From Mycolicibacterium sp. BiH015 (GTDB lineage: Bacteria > Actinomycetota > Actinomycetes > Mycobacteriales > Mycobacteriaceae): 64,000 nt of DNA. The position numbers and the translations under genes are program-made. Shown here piece after piece: positions 12,601-20,919 of this stretch. Where the stretch lies: positions 1-64,000 of the forward strand of contig NZ_JAQGCZ010000011.1 in NCBI RefSeq assembly GCF_027706845.1, in the 5' to 3' direction. Under the pieces are notes generated by a model that ran no database searches, was not told the DNA's origin, and saw only the letters and a list, made by a program, of their open reading frames with translations. Position 1 is the first letter of the stretch. The number at the start of each line of letters is the position of its first letter.

Positions 12601-15600
12601 GCCAGTATTGGCTGCGCGAGGAGGGGGTTCGGCCTAACCAGCCCCGGCCAGACAGACGACGGAAAGCCCAGTCCACCAGTGACTCCCGGTACGAGATTCG
12701 CTGGGAGAAATCCGCGGGTGGGTTCTCCGCGGCCTCGGCTGCCGGTGAGGGAGCTGCCTGGCTTGTCATCGGCGAGAACCCCGACGTGGTTCAGCCGGTG
12801 GTCGACGCGCTGGCCGCGCAAGGGCATCGGCACCGGATCACTGGGCTGCCGATGTCGGATGCAGAGGGGCAGCGGCTCGAAGCGACGTTGCGCGCCGCCG
12901 AAGCCGACGAACCGACGCTGCGCATCTTGCATGTCGCAGCGGTCACCGCAGATCGAGCGCCATCGACGGAAACGCTGTTGCGGATGCAACACCGGGTGCT
13001 GGCCGGAACACGGCGACTCTTCCGCGCTGCGGTGGCCGCCGAGCTTCGCTCACCCATCTGGTTGGTGACCCGTGGCGCGCAACCAGTCATCGACACGGAC
13101 ACCGTGTCGCCGGATCAGAGTTGCCTGTGGGGATTCGGGCGTGCCGCGGCCCTGGAGCATCCTCGACTGTGGGGTGGGCTGGCGGACTTGGCTGTCGGCG
13201 ATGTCGATGAATGGTCTCGGTTGATCCAGTGGATCGCGACGCCGGGCGGCTCAGCGCCCAGGGAAGACCAGATCGCGCTTCGCGATCAAGCGCTCTATGT
13301 TCCCCGGCTGGTGCGCTGCGATAGCCCGTCGAGCACTACGTCACTCGAACCGCGCCAAGCAGCAACGTATTTGGTGACCGGCGGCCTCGGATCGATCGGC
13401 TTGGAGATCGCCGGATACCTGGCCGCGTCCGGCGCCAAGCATGTGGTGCTGACCGGCCGACGCGGGCCGAGCGATGCGGCCCGCCGGCGCATCGACTCGC
13501 TGGGCGAACAGTACGGCTGCGAATTCCGCGTCATCGCGGCCGATGTCGCGGATCTGCACGACGTGGCACGCCTGTTGGTCACCGTACAGGCTGAGCTGCC
13601 GCCGCTCACCGGCATCGTCCATGCTGCCGGTGAGCTCGGTACCACGCCCCTGAGCGGCCTGACCGACGCGGAAGTCGACCGAGTCTTCGCCGGAAAGGTC
13701 TGGGGTGCCTGGCATTTGAGCAAGGCCGCCGCTGATATGAAGCTCGACTTCTTCCTGAGCACATCGTCGATCTCCTCGGTATGGGGCGGATTCGGTCAGA
13801 CCGCCTACGGCGCCGCGAACGCCTTCCTCGATGGGCTGGCGTGGCGCCTGCGTGAGCAGGGCGTCGCCGGGTTCAGTGTGAATTTCGGTCCCTGGTCGGC
13901 GGGCCTGGCCGATGCGGAATCTCGGGCGCTACTGGACCAGCGTGGGGTCCGGACCCTGTCACCGGAAGCTGCACTGGCCGGGCTCGCCGATGTCGTCGCG
14001 ACCGGTTCCGCCCAGGGCGTCGTGGCCAACATCGACTGGACGCGTTTCCTGCCGCTCTATCAGCAGGCGGGGAGGCGGTCGTTTCTGGGCGAACTGGAGC
14101 GCGAGGTGCCGACCGAGGCGGTGGTGCCGACAGAGCCGCTCGCGGCGACCGGGCGAACGGTGTTCGTCGAACGCCTGGCCAGCGCGCCGGTTCAGCAGCG
14201 CAAGCGGCTGCTCACGGACTACGTCCGCAACGCCGTCGCAGAGGTCACCCGCGTCGACGCCTCGGAGGTCCGCGACGGCGCAGGGTTTTTCGACCTCGGT
14301 ATGGATTCGCTGATGGCCGTCGAACTGCGGCGCCGCCTCGAGGCGGGATTGGGCGCGCAGATACCCGTCACCCTGGTGATGGACCACCCCCGCATCTCGG
14401 ATGTGACCGAGTACCTGCTCGGTGACGTCCTCGGACTCCACGAACAGAGCAGGTCTACACCTCACCCGGCGTCCGAGCGGACGACGCGGACGGATGAACC
14501 GATCGCGATCGTCGCGGTGTCGTGCCGCTTTCCGGGCGCGCCCGATCCCGAGGCCTTCTGGGAGGTGTTGGCCGGCGGTGTCGACGCAATTCGCGAAGTC
14601 CCGGAAGACCGATTCGACATCGACGAGTTCTATGACCCCGACCCTGACGCGCCGGGTAAGACCTACACCCGCTTCGGCGGATTCGTCGACGGCATCGATG
14701 GATTCGATCCGGAGTTCTTCGGCATATCCCCGCGGGAGGCGATGTGGATCGACCCGCAGCAGCGGCTGGTGCTCGAGACTGCGTGGGAGGGCCTCGAGAG
14801 GGCCGGGTACGCGCCAGGCACGCTGCGCGGGAGCCGAACCGGCGTCTTCGTCGGGGTGGCCGCCAACGAATATGCGCATCTGCTTGCCACCGAATCGGTC
14901 GAGAAGATTGAGCCCTACTTCATCACCGGCAACGCGGTGAATGCCATTTCCGGCCGGGTTGCCTTCGCGCTCGGACTGGAAGGCCCGGCCGTTGCGGTCG
15001 ATACCGCGTGCAGTTCGTCGTTGGTCGCGGTCCATCAGGCCTGCCAGGCATTGCGTTCCGGCGACTGTGATGTGGCGTTGGCCGGCGGAGTGAACGTCCT
15101 GCTGAGTCCGGTGACCGTGATCGCGGCCTCCCGCGCCCGGATGTTGTCGCCCGCCGGGCGATGCAAGACCTTCGACGCCTCCGCCGACGGTTATGTGCGC
15201 GGTGAGGGCTGCGGCATGCTGGTGCTCAAACGACTGAGCGACGCCGAACGCGACGGTGACCGGATCTGCGCGGTCATTCCCGGTAGCGCAGTCAACCAGG
15301 ACGGCGCTTCCAGCGGCCTGACGGTGCCCAACGGGGGCGCGCAGCAACGTCTGATCGGGACGGCGCTGGCGCGCGCCGGGTGGACCGGCGCGGACATCGA
15401 CTATCTCGAGGCGCACGGGACGGGTACCCCGCTGGGTGACCCGATCGAGGCGCAAGCGGCGGGCGCTGTCTACGGTGCCGCGCGTGACGCGGACCGGCCG
15501 CTGTTGATGGGATCGGTGAAGACCAACATCGGCCACCTCGAGTCTGCGTCAGGAGTCGCCGGGCTGATCAAGGTCGTGCTGTCGTTGCAGCACGAAATAC

Positions 15601-18600
15601 TGCCGCAGAGCCTGCATTTCGAGAACCCATCGCCGCATATCCCGTGGGACACACTGTCGGTGCGGGTCGTGGACCACCCGATTCCGTGGCACACCAACGG
15701 CAGGCCGCGCCGCGCCGGCGTGAGCTCCTTCGGGTTCACCGGCACGAACGCGCACGTGCTGATCGAAGAAGCGCCGCAACAGCCGCCGATCGACGTGCCT
15801 GAGCCCGGGCCCGCCGCCGACGAGGTCCCGGCATCGGATGTCCGGCAGCAGCCCGTCGAGGTGTTGGCGCTGTCGGCCCGGTCACCGGAGGCACTGGGGG
15901 AGTTGGCGCGTCGGTATGACACATGGTTGAGCACACACCCCGACGTCGACCTCGCCGACGTGTGCCGCACCGCCGGAACGGGCCGTACACATTTCGAACA
16001 CCGGGCCGCGATGGTCGTGGATTCGGTGCAAACCGCCCGCGAGGGCTTGGCCGACTTGGCCGAGAACCGCGCGCGGCCAGGGGTGCTGCTCGGCGAATGC
16101 GCGGATCCGCCGAAGACGGCGTGGTTGTTCACCGGTCAGGGCAGCCAATACCCGGGGATGGCGCGGGAGTTGTTCGACACCGAACCCGTGTTCGCGCGAA
16201 CCGTCACACAATGCGGCGACGCGGTGGACGGGATCCTGCCGCGCCCGTTGCTGGATGTCATGTTCGCCACCGACCGCGAAACCGGGAAATTGTTGCGGCA
16301 CACGTCATTTGCACAGCCGGCGCTGTTCGCGGTGGAGATGGGCCTGGCTCGACTGTGGCAGTCGTGGGGCATCGAGGCCGACGTGGTGCTCGGGCACAGC
16401 GTGGGCCAGTACGCGGCGGCATGTGTGGCCGGGGTGTTCAGCCTCGAGGACGGTGCGCGGCTGATGGCCGAGCGAGGTCGGCTCTTTGGCAGCCTGCCCG
16501 AGAATGGGCGGATGGTCGCGGTCTTCACCGATGCCAGTCTTGTCGAGGGGAGCGCGGGCGAGTTCAGCCGAGTGTCGGTCGCTGCCTACAACGGCGCCAA
16601 CACCGTGCTGTCGGGACCGGAAGCGGATCTCGAACAGCTGGTCGACAGGTTCAATGGCGAAGGAATTCGTTGCACCTGGCTGGAGACCAGCCACGCCTTC
16701 CACTCGGAATTGCTGGATCCGGTTCTCGGCGATTTCGAGTCGTATGCATCGCGGGTGCAGTACGCGGTGCCGACGTTGCCACTGGTCTGCAACCGAACCG
16801 GCGCCGTGCTCAGCTCGCAAACCCCGCTCGATGCTCAGTACTGGCGACGGCATTCCCGCCAACCGGTGCAATTCGCCGAGAGTGTGCGCACCGTCGTGGC
16901 ATTGGGCTGTTCGATGTTGATGGAGATCGGCCCGCAACCGGTGCTGACGGGCGCTGCGGTGCAGGTCTGGCCGGAGCACCTGGGCGCGCCACGAGCGATC
17001 GTGTCGATGCGAAAAGGCGTCAGTGACCGGCGCCAGATCGCCGACGCACTGGCCGCCGCCTACGTCGGCGGCCATCGACCCGATTTCGCTGCGCTGCACC
17101 AGCAGTCCGGCCGCCGCTTGGACTTGCCGACCTATCCGTTCCAGCGACGGCGTTTCTGGCCGAAAACCTCGGGAGTCGCCCTCGGCGGGCCGGTCGGTTC
17201 CGGAAGCCTGGGGATTCGCAAGGATCTGGCTTCCGGCGATTCCGTGTACACCAGCAGGTTGTCCGTCAGATCGCAGCCGTGGCTTTCCGATCACGTGATC
17301 TATGGCACCGTAGTGGTTCCCGGTGCAACGTATGCCGCGATGGCACTGGCGGCGGTCGGTACCCCGGCACGGGTGAAGGACCTCTTCTTCTACGAGCCGA
17401 TCATCCTGCCCGAGAGGAGCTCTCGTGAGGTTCAGCTGACGCTGCAGCCGTCGGACGGCGGCGACGGGCGGAAGTTCCAGGTGCACAGCAGACCCTACGG
17501 CGTCGCCGACGCGGAATGGTCCCTCAACGCCGAAGGCAACGTCGTGGGCGGCCTCGACGATCCACCGACCGAACGGACGCCGGAGCCAGAACCGATCGAA
17601 GACGCGCTGCAGCGCCTGAACCGGATGCGACCGCAGGAGTTGTTCGACACGTTCGCCGACCTCGAACTGGCCTGGGGACCGACCTGGTCCAATTCGCTGA
17701 AGGCACTGTGGCTCGGTGACGGTGCGGCGATCGGTGAGATCCTCGTCGGCCCCGAACTTGCCGAGCACCTCGGCGCCGAGCCGATGCATCCGGTGTTGAT
17801 GGACCTGTGCACCGGTGTCGCATTTCCCGCTTTCCCAGCACTTCTCGCAGCAGAACAGGGCATCAACGACCTGTTCCTGCCGCTTCGGTACGGGCAGGTG
17901 ACGGTGAAGGAGAACATGCCGCGGCGGTTCTACTGCCACGCACGATGGCACAGCAGCGAGCTCTCCAGCGAGACCCAGGTCTTCGACCTCGACTTCGTCG
18001 ATCGGGATGGCAGACCGCTGGGCGGGATTCGCGAGTTCACCGTCAAACGCGCGCCCCGGGAGGCGCTGCTGCGCGGGCTGGGCGGTGACGCCACCCGGCT
18101 TCTCTACTCAGTCGGTTGGCATGAGATACCGCCGCCGGCCCTGGCCGAGACCTCAACCGCCGGAGGGACCTGGCTGGTCGCCGGGTTCAACCAACTGGCC
18201 GTCGAACTGCCGGGCTGCACCGCGTGGGACCGCGCGTCCGATCCTGAGCTGCTGGGCGAGGTGCTGTCGGCGGCGTATGAGCGCGGTCTGCCGTTCTCGG
18301 GAGTGGTCTGGCGCAGCTCCAAGCCTCCCGCCGATGAATCGAGTGTCGACGCCTCGGTGCGGCTGGAGACCGAGATCGCCAACCTGCTCAGCGCCGCGCA
18401 CACCGTGCAGGGTGGCAGCATCACCCTGCCCGGCGGACTGTGGATCGTCACCGAGCGGGCGGTGGCGACCGAGTCCGCCGAACAGGTCGACCCAGTACAC
18501 GCAGCTCTGTGGGGCTTCGGGCGCACTGCGATCAACGAGGAGCCCGCACTGTGCGCCAAGCTCGTCGACGTTGACGGATCCCCCGAGGCTGTCTCGGTGC

Positions 18601-20837
18601 TGGCAAAGTTGTTGGGCGCCCCGGTCGATGAGTCTGAGATCGTGGTACGGCAGGGCAGGTTGCTGACGTCACGGTTGCTGCCGTGGGCGCGCAGCGGTCA
18701 CCTGACCGTTCCGCGCGGCGGCGACTACGTCCTGGCGCCCACCGAGCGCGGTGCGATCGACAACCTGTGGCTGACCGAAAAGGAAGTCTCGGCGCCGGAC
18801 GCCGGCTACGTGCAGGTCCGGGTGGAGGCCGCCGGACTGAACTTCCGCGACGTGCTCAACGTGCTGGGGCTCTACCCTGGCGATCCTGGACCGATCGGCG
18901 GTGACTTCGCGGGCATCGTCACCGAATTGGGTGCCGGTGTCACCGATGTTTATGTGGGCCAACGTGTCTACGGCTCGATGCAGGGTGCGTTCTCCACCCG
19001 CTTCAACGTGCCCGGCCAGTTCCTCGCACCGATCCCCGATGGAATCAGCGCGGTCGAGGCCGCCACGATTCCCGCCGCAGCGCTGACAGTACGGCTGGCC
19101 TTCGACTGGGCCCGGCTGAAGCCCGGCGACAAGGTGCTCATCCACGCGGCCAGTGGCGGCGTAGGTCTGGCCGCGGTCCAGATGGCTCAGCGGTGCGGGG
19201 CTGAGGTGTTCGCCACGGCCAGCACCTTCAAGCGTGCGACGCTGCGCCAGCTCGGTGTGAAGTACGTCTATGATTCGCGTACAACCGATTTCGCCGATCA
19301 GATCTTGGCTGACACTGACGGGGCGGGCGTGGATGTGGTGCTCAACAGCCTGACCAGCGAGGGGTTCATCGAGGCGACGCTGAAGGCCACTGCACGAGAC
19401 GGCCGCTTCGCCGAGATCGCCAAGCGTGACATCTGGTCGACCGAGCAGATGTCGCAGGCGCGCCCCGACCTCGCCTACGAGATCGTCGCGCTGGACACGG
19501 TGATGTTCACCGATCCCGATCGCATCCGCGATCTGCTCACCGAGGTGTCCGACGGTCTGGCCCGTGGCGAGTGGCAGCCGCTGCCCGCCGAGGTCTATCC
19601 GCTGACCGAGGCCAGGGCTGCGTTCCGGCGGATGCAGCAGGCGCGGCACATCGGCAAGATCGTGCTCCAGGTGCCGAAACCGCTCCAGCCGCAGGTTGAT
19701 CGGAGCTATCTGATCACTGGCGGCCTCGGCGCGATCGGCCTGCACACAGCGTCGTATCTGGCCCAGCTCGGTGCCGGCGACATCGTGCTGACCAGCCGGC
19801 GCGCCCCCGACGCGGACGCGCAGCAGGCCATCGACGCCATCACCGAGCGCCATAAGTGCCGTGTCCATGTCTTCGCAGCCGACGTCGGCGATGAGTCCGA
19901 GGTGGCCCGCCTGGTGGGGCGGATCCGTTCCGAGCTGCCGCCACTTGCGGGTGTGGTACATCTGGCGGGTGTGCTCGACGATGCGGTGCTGTCTCAGCAG
20001 AGCGTGGACCGGTTCCGGGCCACATTGACACCCAAAGCATTTGGCGCACGCCACCTCGATACGCTGACACGGGCTGATGATCTGGACTTTTTCATCGTGT
20101 CCTCATCGGTGTCGAGCGTGTTGGGCCCGCCTGGGCAGGCCAACTACGCGGCTGCCAACGCGTTTCTTGATGGTCTTGTCGCGCAACGCCGTGCGCAGGG
20201 CTTGCCCGCTACGGGGGTCAACTTCGGCCCGTGGACACAGGGGGGCATGGCCTCGTCGCACGCCGCCAGCGCGAATATCGCTGCGCAGGGCCTGATTCCC
20301 CTGGAACCGTCGGCAGCGCTCGGTGCTCTTGCCGAGGTCGTCGCTCACGGCACCAGCCAGGCTGCCGTCCTCAAAGCCAACTGGCAGCGCGCCGCGAAGG
20401 TCTTGGGTGCGTCTCGTCCAGCGATTCTCGAACTGGTGTTACCCGGTGCGATCGGTGAAAAGACCGGCGACAGTGAATTGCTGAAGCAGTTGATGGAGAT
20501 TCCGGTGCCGCAGCGCGCTGGTTTCGTGACCGAGTTCCTCCAGGGCGAGGTGCAGAACTTCCTGCGGCTCGCACAGCCGCCCGCGGCATCCAGTCGGTTC
20601 CTGGACCTCGGAACGGACTCGTTGATGGCGATCGAGCTGCGCAACCGGTTGCACAGCCAGTTCGGCGGCAAGTTCACCATCAACGCGACCGCGGTCTTCG
20701 ACTACCCGACCATCGGCGGACTCGCCGAGCATCTCGTGAGTCAGCTGCCCGACTCGGAGCCCCAGTCGGGCGCCACGGAATGGGTTGCCTCCTCGGAGGC
20801 GAGGCCGGAGCCGGCTGCCGAGTCAGGGGGGAGTTGA
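3663..20837 (+). CDS. Three-module type I PKS, Pks15/1-like first module fused to two further modules
   Basis: This giant synthase (5,724 residues) should extend the 4-hydroxybenzoyl group delivered by the upstream ligase. An N-terminal coiled docking segment (about residues 5-40) precedes module 1: KS (42-464, Cys211), AT (568-866), DH (930-1203, HEIGGAVLFP), ER (1396-1700), KR (1710-1893, LDD motif) and ACP (GFDSL). Module 2 is KS (2106-2530), AT (2638-2926), KR (3234-3416, no LDD, Trp eight before the catalytic Tyr) and ACP (GMDSL). Module 3 is KS (3613-4036), AT (4150-4433), DH (4516-4793), ER (5030-5336), KR (5343-5530, LDD) and ACP (GTDSL). All three ATs have HAFH, the malonyl signature. 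Module 1 closely resembles Pks15/1; modules 2 and 3 do not look like PpsA or PpsC. There is no thioesterase. Start 3663 was chosen for AAGGGGGAG nine bases upstream; the frame is open to ATG 3642. Confidence 0.93.
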   Translation: MTTSVEGADEEREKLFRYLKKAVVELDEARARLRDYEQRATEPVAVVGIGCRFPGGIDSPDALWEAVSAGRDLVTDFPTDRGWDVEGIYDPDPDADGKTYTRKGAFLEDATGFDAGFFGIAPGEVLAMDPQQRLMLEVSWEALENAGIDPLSLRGSQTGVFTGIFAPSYGGRDSGALQGYGLTGTTVSVASGRVSYVLGLEGPAVSLDTACSSSLVAIHSAVASLRTGECDLALAGGVTVLGLPSIFIGFSRQRGLAPDGRCKAFAGAADGTGWGEGAGVVVLERLSDAQRLGHSVLAVVRGSAINQDGASNGLTAPNGQAQQRVILAALESAGLTAADVDVVEAHGTATTLGDPIEARALLATYGQDRPAGRPLYLGSIKSNMGHTQAAAGVAGVIKMVQAMRHGVMPATLHVDVPSPRVDWDSGAVSLLTEARDWPADGRPRRAGVSSFGISGTNAHVIIEQASVQAPSASVGGKPELSVLPWVISARSAEALTAQASRLSAHLEADPGLAAVDVGFSLAGRSVFEHRAVVVGGDRQTLMGGLATLAEGEPGAAVVVGHAGPVGKTVVVFPGQGSQHIAMGRELHGQLPVFADAFDAVVDELDRHLRLPLREILWGADTGLLDTTEFAQPALFAIEAALFSVLRRWGVQPDFVMGHSVGEFTAAYAAGVLTLADAAMLVAARGRLMQALPSGGAMVAVAAAEDEVTPLLSEGVGIAAINAPKSVVISGAQAAADAIADRFAEQGRRVHRLAVSHAFHSPLMEPMLEEFARVADGVQAREPLIGVVSNVTGELVAAGSGFGSAQYWVDHVRRPVRFADSARHLQAAGATHFIEVGPGSGLTSSIDQSLAPAEAVVVPTLRKNRPEVASVLTASAQLFTTGVPVDWPAVFAGSGGRRIALPTYAFQRRRFWEAPGAEGSADAAGLGLGETKHALLGAVVARPDIDGVVLTGRLSLADQPWLADHEIGGAVLFPGTGFVELAIRAGDEVGCAVIEELVLAAPLVMHPGAAVQVQVVVGHAEESGHRTVSVYSRDDHAEGWLLNAEGKLGVQAAEVSGASDLSAWPPAGADPVDISDAYPQLAERGYAYGPAFQGLVAVWRRESEVFAEVVAPPESGVAVDGMGMHPAVLDAVLHALGLAVETGETRLPFCWRGVSLHAAGAARVRARLAPAGTDAFSIDVTDGAGLPVLTVGALVTRAMSAEQLGAAVAAAGGAPEQGPLEVVWSPISVKHNETDEHSLPAVVSWKDFSVDADGAGDASVVVWECGFAGEDVVGSVHAATHAALAVLQSWLGKDRAGTLVMLTRGGVGLPGEDVSDLAAAAVWGMVRSAQGETDGRIVLIDTDTAVDVALLAGVGEPQLVVRGSTVHAARLSPAPPLLALPAGEPAWRLAAGGGGTLEDLVIQACPEVQAPLQPGQVRVAVAAVGVNFRDVVAALGMYPGQAPALGAEGAGVVVETGPEVTGVAVGDSVMGFLGGAGPLAVVHSDLITRIPQGWSLAEAAAVPVVFLTALFGLADLAGIRAGESLLVHAGTGGVGMAAVQLARHWGVEVFVTASRGKWDTLRAMGFDDDHIGDSRTLDFEEKFLAVTEGRGVDVVLDSLAGEFVDASLRLLVGGGRFLEMGKTDIRDAEEIAARYPGVAYRAFDLSQAGPVRMQEILAEVRELFDSQVLHRLPVTTWDVRCAPAAFRFMSQARHIGKVVLTMPSALAEELAAGTVLITGAIGAVGGELARHMVTAYGVRHLVLASRRGDRAEGATELAAELTEAGADVAVVACDVADRDEVQELFARLARDFPPVRGVIHAAGVLDDGAIMSLTPERVDTVLRAKVDAAWNLHEATRELDVSMFALCSSIAATVGSPGQGNYAAANAFLDGLAAHRQAEGLAGISLAWGLWEQPGGMAAHLSSRDRARMSRSGLAPMNPLQALELLDAALVIDHPVVVATRLDRGALDALAQSGGLPALFSGLARRPRRRQIERAGDAAQSKSALAQRLSGLAPSEQHDLLVGLVCVQAAEVLGLPSPDDLDPEAEFHTLGFDSLTAVELRNRLKTATGLTLPSTLIFDYPTPAAVADYVGQQIPESQRTDGPTRAQSDGEEPAAYVPDLTGSTSGFAIVGYAGRFPGASDAEEFWQVLREGRDAVSEVPEDRWDVDEFFDPEPGAPGKVVTRRAGFVDDIRGFDAPFFGMSAREVRLMDPQHRLLLETAWRAIEHSGTAPTSLADSNTGVFVGISTHDYLGMAFGELTYPEVEAYLGIGTSNAAAAGRISYRLGLQGPSVAVDTACSSSLVAIHQACQALRLGECDLALAGGANVILTPATMITFSNAQMLSPDGRCKTFDAAADGYVRGEGCGVIVIKRLEDALRDGDRIRAVIRGSAINQDGASGGLTVPNGLAQQRVIADALKRADLEPSDVGYLEAHGTGTSLGDPIEAQAAGAVLGAGREPDQPLLIGSVKTNIGHLEAAAGIAGVIKVILSLEHEELPKHLHFQNPSPHIPWDRLPVEVVKENIPWQRNGKPRIAGVSSFGFAGTNAHVLLEEAPIVQPAEVPQPAPEPVPVERFGVLPLSARTPAALVKLAEQYRIWLSAHPEASLADVCFTAGVGRAHFEHRAALVVSSTDTAGELLGALADDRPAPGLVRGSADRRPKTAWLFPGQGSQYPGMARELYDTEPVFADIMDRCAAAVADVLEKPLLDVIFASHDDDTLRLTTYAQPALFAVEVGLARLWQSWGFEPDVVLGHSVGQYSAACVARMFSLEDGALLVAERGRLFGSLPAGGRMVAVFTAAERVESLTDEFPSLSVAAYNGANTVLSGPAQELEQAAARLTTDGVRCEWLDTSHAFHSALLDPVLDEFESYADRFTFTAPQRTLICNRSGAALARSTKIDGAYWRRHARQPVEFANSVRTLADLNCKVLLEVGPQPVLTAAALRAWPDPATTPRALASLRQNTADRRQIAEAIADAYVLGHLPDFGAVQQGKTRKLDLPAYPFEHRQYWLREEGVRPNQPRPDRRRKAQSTSDSRYEIRWEKSAGGFSAASAAGEGAAWLVIGENPDVVQPVVDALAAQGHRHRITGLPMSDAEGQRLEATLRAAEADEPTLRILHVAAVTADRAPSTETLLRMQHRVLAGTRRLFRAAVAAELRSPIWLVTRGAQPVIDTDTVSPDQSCLWGFGRAAALEHPRLWGGLADLAVGDVDEWSRLIQWIATPGGSAPREDQIALRDQALYVPRLVRCDSPSSTTSLEPRQAATYLVTGGLGSIGLEIAGYLAASGAKHVVLTGRRGPSDAARRRIDSLGEQYGCEFRVIAADVADLHDVARLLVTVQAELPPLTGIVHAAGELGTTPLSGLTDAEVDRVFAGKVWGAWHLSKAAADMKLDFFLSTSSISSVWGGFGQTAYGAANAFLDGLAWRLREQGVAGFSVNFGPWSAGLADAESRALLDQRGVRTLSPEAALAGLADVVATGSAQGVVANIDWTRFLPLYQQAGRRSFLGELEREVPTEAVVPTEPLAATGRTVFVERLASAPVQQRKRLLTDYVRNAVAEVTRVDASEVRDGAGFFDLGMDSLMAVELRRRLEAGLGAQIPVTLVMDHPRISDVTEYLLGDVLGLHEQSRSTPHPASERTTRTDEPIAIVAVSCRFPGAPDPEAFWEVLAGGVDAIREVPEDRFDIDEFYDPDPDAPGKTYTRFGGFVDGIDGFDPEFFGISPREAMWIDPQQRLVLETAWEGLERAGYAPGTLRGSRTGVFVGVAANEYAHLLATESVEKIEPYFITGNAVNAISGRVAFALGLEGPAVAVDTACSSSLVAVHQACQALRSGDCDVALAGGVNVLLSPVTVIAASRARMLSPAGRCKTFDASADGYVRGEGCGMLVLKRLSDAERDGDRICAVIPGSAVNQDGASSGLTVPNGGAQQRLIGTALARAGWTGADIDYLEAHGTGTPLGDPIEAQAAGAVYGAARDADRPLLMGSVKTNIGHLESASGVAGLIKVVLSLQHEILPQSLHFENPSPHIPWDTLSVRVVDHPIPWHTNGRPRRAGVSSFGFTGTNAHVLIEEAPQQPPIDVPEPGPAADEVPASDVRQQPVEVLALSARSPEALGELARRYDTWLSTHPDVDLADVCRTAGTGRTHFEHRAAMVVDSVQTAREGLADLAENRARPGVLLGECADPPKTAWLFTGQGSQYPGMARELFDTEPVFARTVTQCGDAVDGILPRPLLDVMFATDRETGKLLRHTSFAQPALFAVEMGLARLWQSWGIEADVVLGHSVGQYAAACVAGVFSLEDGARLMAERGRLFGSLPENGRMVAVFTDASLVEGSAGEFSRVSVAAYNGANTVLSGPEADLEQLVDRFNGEGIRCTWLETSHAFHSELLDPVLGDFESYASRVQYAVPTLPLVCNRTGAVLSSQTPLDAQYWRRHSRQPVQFAESVRTVVALGCSMLMEIGPQPVLTGAAVQVWPEHLGAPRAIVSMRKGVSDRRQIADALAAAYVGGHRPDFAALHQQSGRRLDLPTYPFQRRRFWPKTSGVALGGPVGSGSLGIRKDLASGDSVYTSRLSVRSQPWLSDHVIYGTVVVPGATYAAMALAAVGTPARVKDLFFYEPIILPERSSREVQLTLQPSDGGDGRKFQVHSRPYGVADAEWSLNAEGNVVGGLDDPPTERTPEPEPIEDALQRLNRMRPQELFDTFADLELAWGPTWSNSLKALWLGDGAAIGEILVGPELAEHLGAEPMHPVLMDLCTGVAFPAFPALLAAEQGINDLFLPLRYGQVTVKENMPRRFYCHARWHSSELSSETQVFDLDFVDRDGRPLGGIREFTVKRAPREALLRGLGGDATRLLYSVGWHEIPPPALAETSTAGGTWLVAGFNQLAVELPGCTAWDRASDPELLGEVLSAAYERGLPFSGVVWRSSKPPADESSVDASVRLETEIANLLSAAHTVQGGSITLPGGLWIVTERAVATESAEQVDPVHAALWGFGRTAINEEPALCAKLVDVDGSPEAVSVLAKLLGAPVDESEIVVRQGRLLTSRLLPWARSGHLTVPRGGDYVLAPTERGAIDNLWLTEKEVSAPDAGYVQVRVEAAGLNFRDVLNVLGLYPGDPGPIGGDFAGIVTELGAGVTDVYVGQRVYGSMQGAFSTRFNVPGQFLAPIPDGISAVEAATIPAAALTVRLAFDWARLKPGDKVLIHAASGGVGLAAVQMAQRCGAEVFATASTFKRATLRQLGVKYVYDSRTTDFADQILADTDGAGVDVVLNSLTSEGFIEATLKATARDGRFAEIAKRDIWSTEQMSQARPDLAYEIVALDTVMFTDPDRIRDLLTEVSDGLARGEWQPLPAEVYPLTEARAAFRRMQQARHIGKIVLQVPKPLQPQVDRSYLITGGLGAIGLHTASYLAQLGAGDIVLTSRRAPDADAQQAIDAITERHKCRVHVFAADVGDESEVARLVGRIRSELPPLAGVVHLAGVLDDAVLSQQSVDRFRATLTPKAFGARHLDTLTRADDLDFFIVSSSVSSVLGPPGQANYAAANAFLDGLVAQRRAQGLPATGVNFGPWTQGGMASSHAASANIAAQGLIPLEPSAALGALAEVVAHGTSQAAVLKANWQRAAKVLGASRPAILELVLPGAIGEKTGDSELLKQLMEIPVPQRAGFVTEFLQGEVQNFLRLAQPPAASSRFLDLGTDSLMAIELRNRLHSQFGGKFTINATAVFDYPTIGGLAEHLVSQLPDSEPQSGATEWVASSEARPEPAAESGGS

Positions 20838-20880
20838 GACCCAGGACGGCACATGCCGGCCGCAAGCAGCAATTCCCGCA

Positions 20881-20905
20881 TCTTGACCAAATCTTCATGG
20901 GACCG
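20881..20905 (+). promoter_or_regulatory. Direct-repeat box upstream of DUF305 gene (putative response-regulator site)
   Basis: Two half-sites, TCTTGA and TCTTCA, start 11 bp apart and are followed two bases later by GGACCG. The same arrangement recurs at 23681-23705 beside the response-regulator gene. Tandem half-sites with an 11-bp period are typical for OmpR-family regulators. A CATACT -10-like hexamer at 20916-20921 lies where a promoter for the DUF305 gene would be expected. Assignment to the adjacent regulator is inference. Confidence 0.5.
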
Positions 20906-20919
20906 CGAACCAACCCATA

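Noticed and set aside
824..20837. Complete phthiocerol/phenolphthiocerol locus
   Set aside because: Only the starter-side genes match. Modules 2 and 3 differ from PpsA/PpsC, and ppsD/E, mas, drrABC, papA5 and tesA are not present next to them.
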